Made by a program: the position numbers and the translations under genes | Shown here: one piece after another, positions 61,487 through 64,000 of the stretch | How positions within the stretch are numbered: the stretch's first letter is position 1 | Layout: every line of letters begins with the position of its first letter | Source of the DNA: Olsenella sp. An270 | Lineage (GTDB): Bacteria; Actinomycetota; Coriobacteriia; Coriobacteriales; Atopobiaceae | Length of the DNA: 64,000 nucleotides | Assembly (NCBI RefSeq): GCF_002159735.1 | Contig: NZ_NFJF01000003.1 | Location: 62,001-126,000 of the forward strand | Reading direction: 5' to 3' | The notes under the pieces: model-generated | What the model saw: only the letters and a program-made list of their open reading frames with translations | Told to the model about the DNA's origin: nothing | The model's database searches: none

Positions 61487-61487
<1 letters not shown>
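60813..61487 (+). CDS. Amino-acid ABC transporter permease (GlnP-like)
   Basis: The 224-residue permease has about five helices and the His/Glu/Gln/Arg-opine permease motif '[12 protein letters not shown]'. It also has the EAA loop '[33 protein letters not shown]' that docks to the ATPase. Its TAA overlaps the start of the ATPase gene (TAATG). Confidence 0.94.
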
Positions 61488-62239
<752 letters not shown>

Positions 62240-62257
62240 GCCCGGGCGGCGCGTCTC

Positions 62258-62893
62258 ATGCTGGGAATCGTCGGCTACGGGGGCTTCGTTGCGTCCGCGG
62301 CGGCCCTCTGCCTCACGCCGGGCATCGACACCGTCTACATCCTCACGCGCACCGTCTCCGGCGGCCGGCGCGAGGGGCTGGCCAGTGCGTTTGGCATCAA
62401 CGTGGGACTGGTGGTGCACACGATCCTCGTGGCGGCCGGGCTGTCCCTCGTGCTCGCCGCCTCTCCCGTGGCCTTCAACGTGATCAAGGTGGCGGGCGCC
62501 GCGTACCTCGCGGTGATGGGCGTGCGCAGCATCCTCTCCGGCGGCTCGTCCTTCTCGGTGGGCGAGAGGGTCGGCGAGCCCGCAGCCGGCTCCAACCTGC
62601 GCGTCTTTGCCCAGGGCGTGCTGACCAACGTCCTCAACCCCAAGATCATCCTGTTCTTCCTGGCGCTGCTGCCGCAGTTCGTGGCCACGCCCAACTCCTT
62701 CGGGCCGGTGCCGTTTCTTGCGCTCGGCCTCACCTACGTGGCGCTCTCCACGCTCTGGACCGTGGTGATCGTGCTCGTGGCGGCGCCCTTCTCGCGCCTG
62801 CTGACCCGCAGCCCGCGCGCCGGACGCGTGACCGCCGTGGTCTCCGGTCTGGTCTACATCGCCCTCGGCGCCACGATCTTCCTCACGGCGTAG
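62258..62893 (+). CDS. LysE/RhtB-family exporter
   Basis: The 211-residue membrane protein has about six helices, with 'LTPGIDTVYILTRTVSGGRREGLASAFGINVG' (LysE signature) and 'GVLTNVLNPKIILFFLALLPQFV'. The family exports amino acids and similar metabolites. No ribosome-binding site is visible before ATG 62258, 18 bp after the ATPase gene, so it may be co-translated with the importer operon. Confidence 0.9.
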   Translation: MLGIVGYGGFVASAAALCLTPGIDTVYILTRTVSGGRREGLASAFGINVGLVVHTILVAAGLSLVLAASPVAFNVIKVAGAAYLAVMGVRSILSGGSSFSVGERVGEPAAGSNLRVFAQGVLTNVLNPKIILFFLALLPQFVATPNSFGPVPFLALGLTYVALSTLWTVVIVLVAAPFSRLLTRSPRAGRVTAVVSGLVYIALGATIFLTA

Positions 62894-62925
62894 CGGACCT
62901 TCTCGCCCGGGCGCCCTGTATTCCT

Positions 62926-63070
62926 GAGGTTATGCGTCATTCGCTAGGTTATGCGGCGTCGACTTGGTTGTGTATGCAATTGAATTCTATATATTAGTAG
63001 GTAGACGTCTTGTCGAGAAGATCGGGACACCGTAGCGGCGCGCATAACCTTCGCGATGTCGCATAACCTC
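62926..63070 (+). repeat. Inverted-arm element, copy 3 (double arms)
   Basis: GAGGTTATGCG (62926-62936) pairs with 63060-63070, and AGGTTATGCG (62946-62955) with 63041-63050. Both pairs share the same symmetry axis, 62998. GGTAGACG begins at 63000, two bases right of the axis; in copies 1 and 2 the same GGTAGAYG begins 1.5 bases right of the axis. Arms differ entirely from those copies. A GAGAAG motif lies to the right of the core. Confidence 0.7.
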
Positions 63071-63164
63071 GAGCACGCCCGATTCAGGCGGCCGTGTCAA
63101 AGGGTTTTGACTCGCCGCGGGTGCCCGACGCGGGTACGATTCTTGCAGGGAGAGGAGGCGTGCC

Positions 63165-63803
63165 ATGGCAGCGGAGCTCCAGAGCGCACGGCAGGTCGTG
63201 GGCGAGCGCGTCCGCGAGCGGCGCGAGGCGGCGGGCCTCACGCAGGCGGAGCTCGCACAGCGCGTCTACGTGAGCCGCCAGACGGTCAACAACTGGGAGA
63301 CCGGCAAGACCCTCATCGACGTGCAGAGCCTCGCGCTCGTGGCGGACGAGCTGGGGACCAGCGCCTCCGAGCTGCTCGGCGAGCACGGCACCAGCGCGGT
63401 GCGCGCCGAGGCCGAGTCTCGCCACGAGCTCGTCAGGCTGCTCTTTAGGGCGGCCCTCACGTACGCGGTCTTCTTCGTTTCCACGATGGCCTACATCTAC
63501 GCGACCCGGCTCCTGGACGCGAGCACCGCGACCGGCAGGGGGTTGCTGTACCTGGCGTCGTTCCTCCGGCTTCTGGCCTGCTTCTGGAACGGCGCCTGCG
63601 ACGCGCGCGTCACTCGGTTCATGCGCGAGCACGACCTTGCGGACGCCACCAGGCTCTGGGCCTTCCTCGAGGGGCGCGACCCCGCGGACGCCCTGCCGGA
63701 CGACTTCCTCTACCGGACGTTTCTGCCCATGTGGCGCTTCTGGGTGAGCCTTGCCGCCGTCGTGCTGCTCCTGCTGCTGTGCCTGCCCGCGCTGGTCGCC
63801 TAG
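63165..63803 (+). CDS. Xre-family regulator with membrane domain
   Basis: The 212-residue protein has an N-terminal helix-turn-helix (about residues 12-66, 'GLTQAELAQRVYVSRQTVNNWETGKTLIDVQSL') and a C-terminal part with three hydrophobic helices (about 88-108, 120-140, 188-210). Membrane-bound Xre proteins of this layout are common in Gram-positives; targets are unknown. GGAGAGGAGG precedes ATG 63165. Its TAG shares CTAG with the convergent antiporter gene. Confidence 0.88.
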   Translation: MAAELQSARQVVGERVRERREAAGLTQAELAQRVYVSRQTVNNWETGKTLIDVQSLALVADELGTSASELLGEHGTSAVRAEAESRHELVRLLFRAALTYAVFFVSTMAYIYATRLLDASTATGRGLLYLASFLRLLACFWNGACDARVTRFMREHDLADATRLWAFLEGRDPADALPDDFLYRTFLPMWRFWVSLAAVVLLLLLCLPALVA

Positions 63804-64000
63804 CGCATCACCGACGTGGCGATGTAGGCTGCGTAGAGCACCACGAAGACGACACCGTTGGCGCGGCTCATCTCGTGGCGGCGCCCGATGAAGGCAAAGC
63901 CCACGAGCACGGCCGAGAAGAGCGCGAGCAGCGCGAGGTCCACGTTGTACGCGGGGTCGTAGGGGATGCTGGCAAAGAGCGCCGGCCCGCCCATGACGAG
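63800..64000 (-). CDS. Ca/Na antiporter (YrbG/CaCA type), C-terminal end
   Basis: The open frame runs off the window edge. The visible 66 residues hold the last two helices of a K-dependent Na/Ca antiporter-like protein ('FASIPYDPAYNVDLALLALFSAVLVGFAFIGRR', ending 'YAAYIATSVMR'). The rest, including the two alpha repeats, is outside the window. Confidence 0.7.
   Translation of the reverse strand, partial: LVMGGPALFASIPYDPAYNVDLALLALFSAVLVGFAFIGRRHEMSRANGVVFVVLYAAYIATSVMR

Overview
The window looks like chromosomal DNA of a high-GC Gram-positive anaerobe. The gene set points to the Coriobacteriia, most likely an Olsenella/Atopobiaceae-type organism: lipobox-bearing substrate-binding proteins, an OatA-like wall acetylase, a CmpB-type membrane protein, many flavodoxin, aldo-keto reductase and Fe-alcohol dehydrogenase genes, and ABC-F and ribosomal-protection proteins. 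This placement is inference, since no rRNA or conserved phylogenetic marker is present. Genes are dense, with many ATGA/GTGA/TAATG overlaps and convergent pairs whose stop codons overlap in CTAG or CTAA. No tRNA, rRNA, CRISPR array, phage or transposase gene was seen.

Layout. 1-8 kb is an accessory patch: the tail of a PIN-domain protein, a DUF1016/YhcG nuclease broken by a nonsense codon, a DUF2252 protein, a Mef-like MFS exporter bracketed by two related inverted-arm repeats, DUF1810, DNA-3-methyladenine glycosylase I, a SWIM-finger protein, a second broken YhcG and a DUF4160 pair. 8-35 kb is mostly core metabolism and transport: an S10 peptidase, metallo-beta-lactamase-fold proteins, an oxidoreductase, an iron-siderophore-type ABC importer, an O-acetyltransferase, a radical SAM enzyme opposite a TetR regulator, a universal stress protein, NUDIX, an Xre regulator with its membrane partner, a TetR-controlled Fe-alcohol dehydrogenase and several flavodoxin-type genes, some decayed.

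35.3-44.0 kb is a type I restriction-modification locus: hsdM, hsdS, a deleted YhcG copy, a tyrosine recombinase, a second hsdS with no start codon of its own, and hsdR. Exact repeats shared by the two hsdS copies suggest specificity switching. 44-64 kb holds a LysR-controlled cyclophilin-like/aldo-keto reductase/carboxymuconolactone-decarboxylase cluster, an acyltransferase interrupted at a G8 tract, a CorA-like protein, SdpI, a divergent ABC-F/Tet(M)-like pair, VanZ-RDD, an MFS transporter, a second aldo-keto reductase, an SOS-box-controlled HigBA module, a PanE-like reductase, a glutamine-type ABC importer, LysE and the end of a Ca/Na antiporter.

Three signals stand out beyond the genes. 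The first is a family of inverted-arm elements (2978-3103, 4453-4574, 62926-63070) with a conserved asymmetric core next to the centre. The second is the octamer GCGAGAAG, present more than 50 times on both strands in genes and spacers but sparse in the restriction island. The third is two likely contingency loci, hsdS cassettes and a poly-G acyltransferase. Several other palindrome families occur between genes and, unusually, at the domain junction of all three broken YhcG genes.
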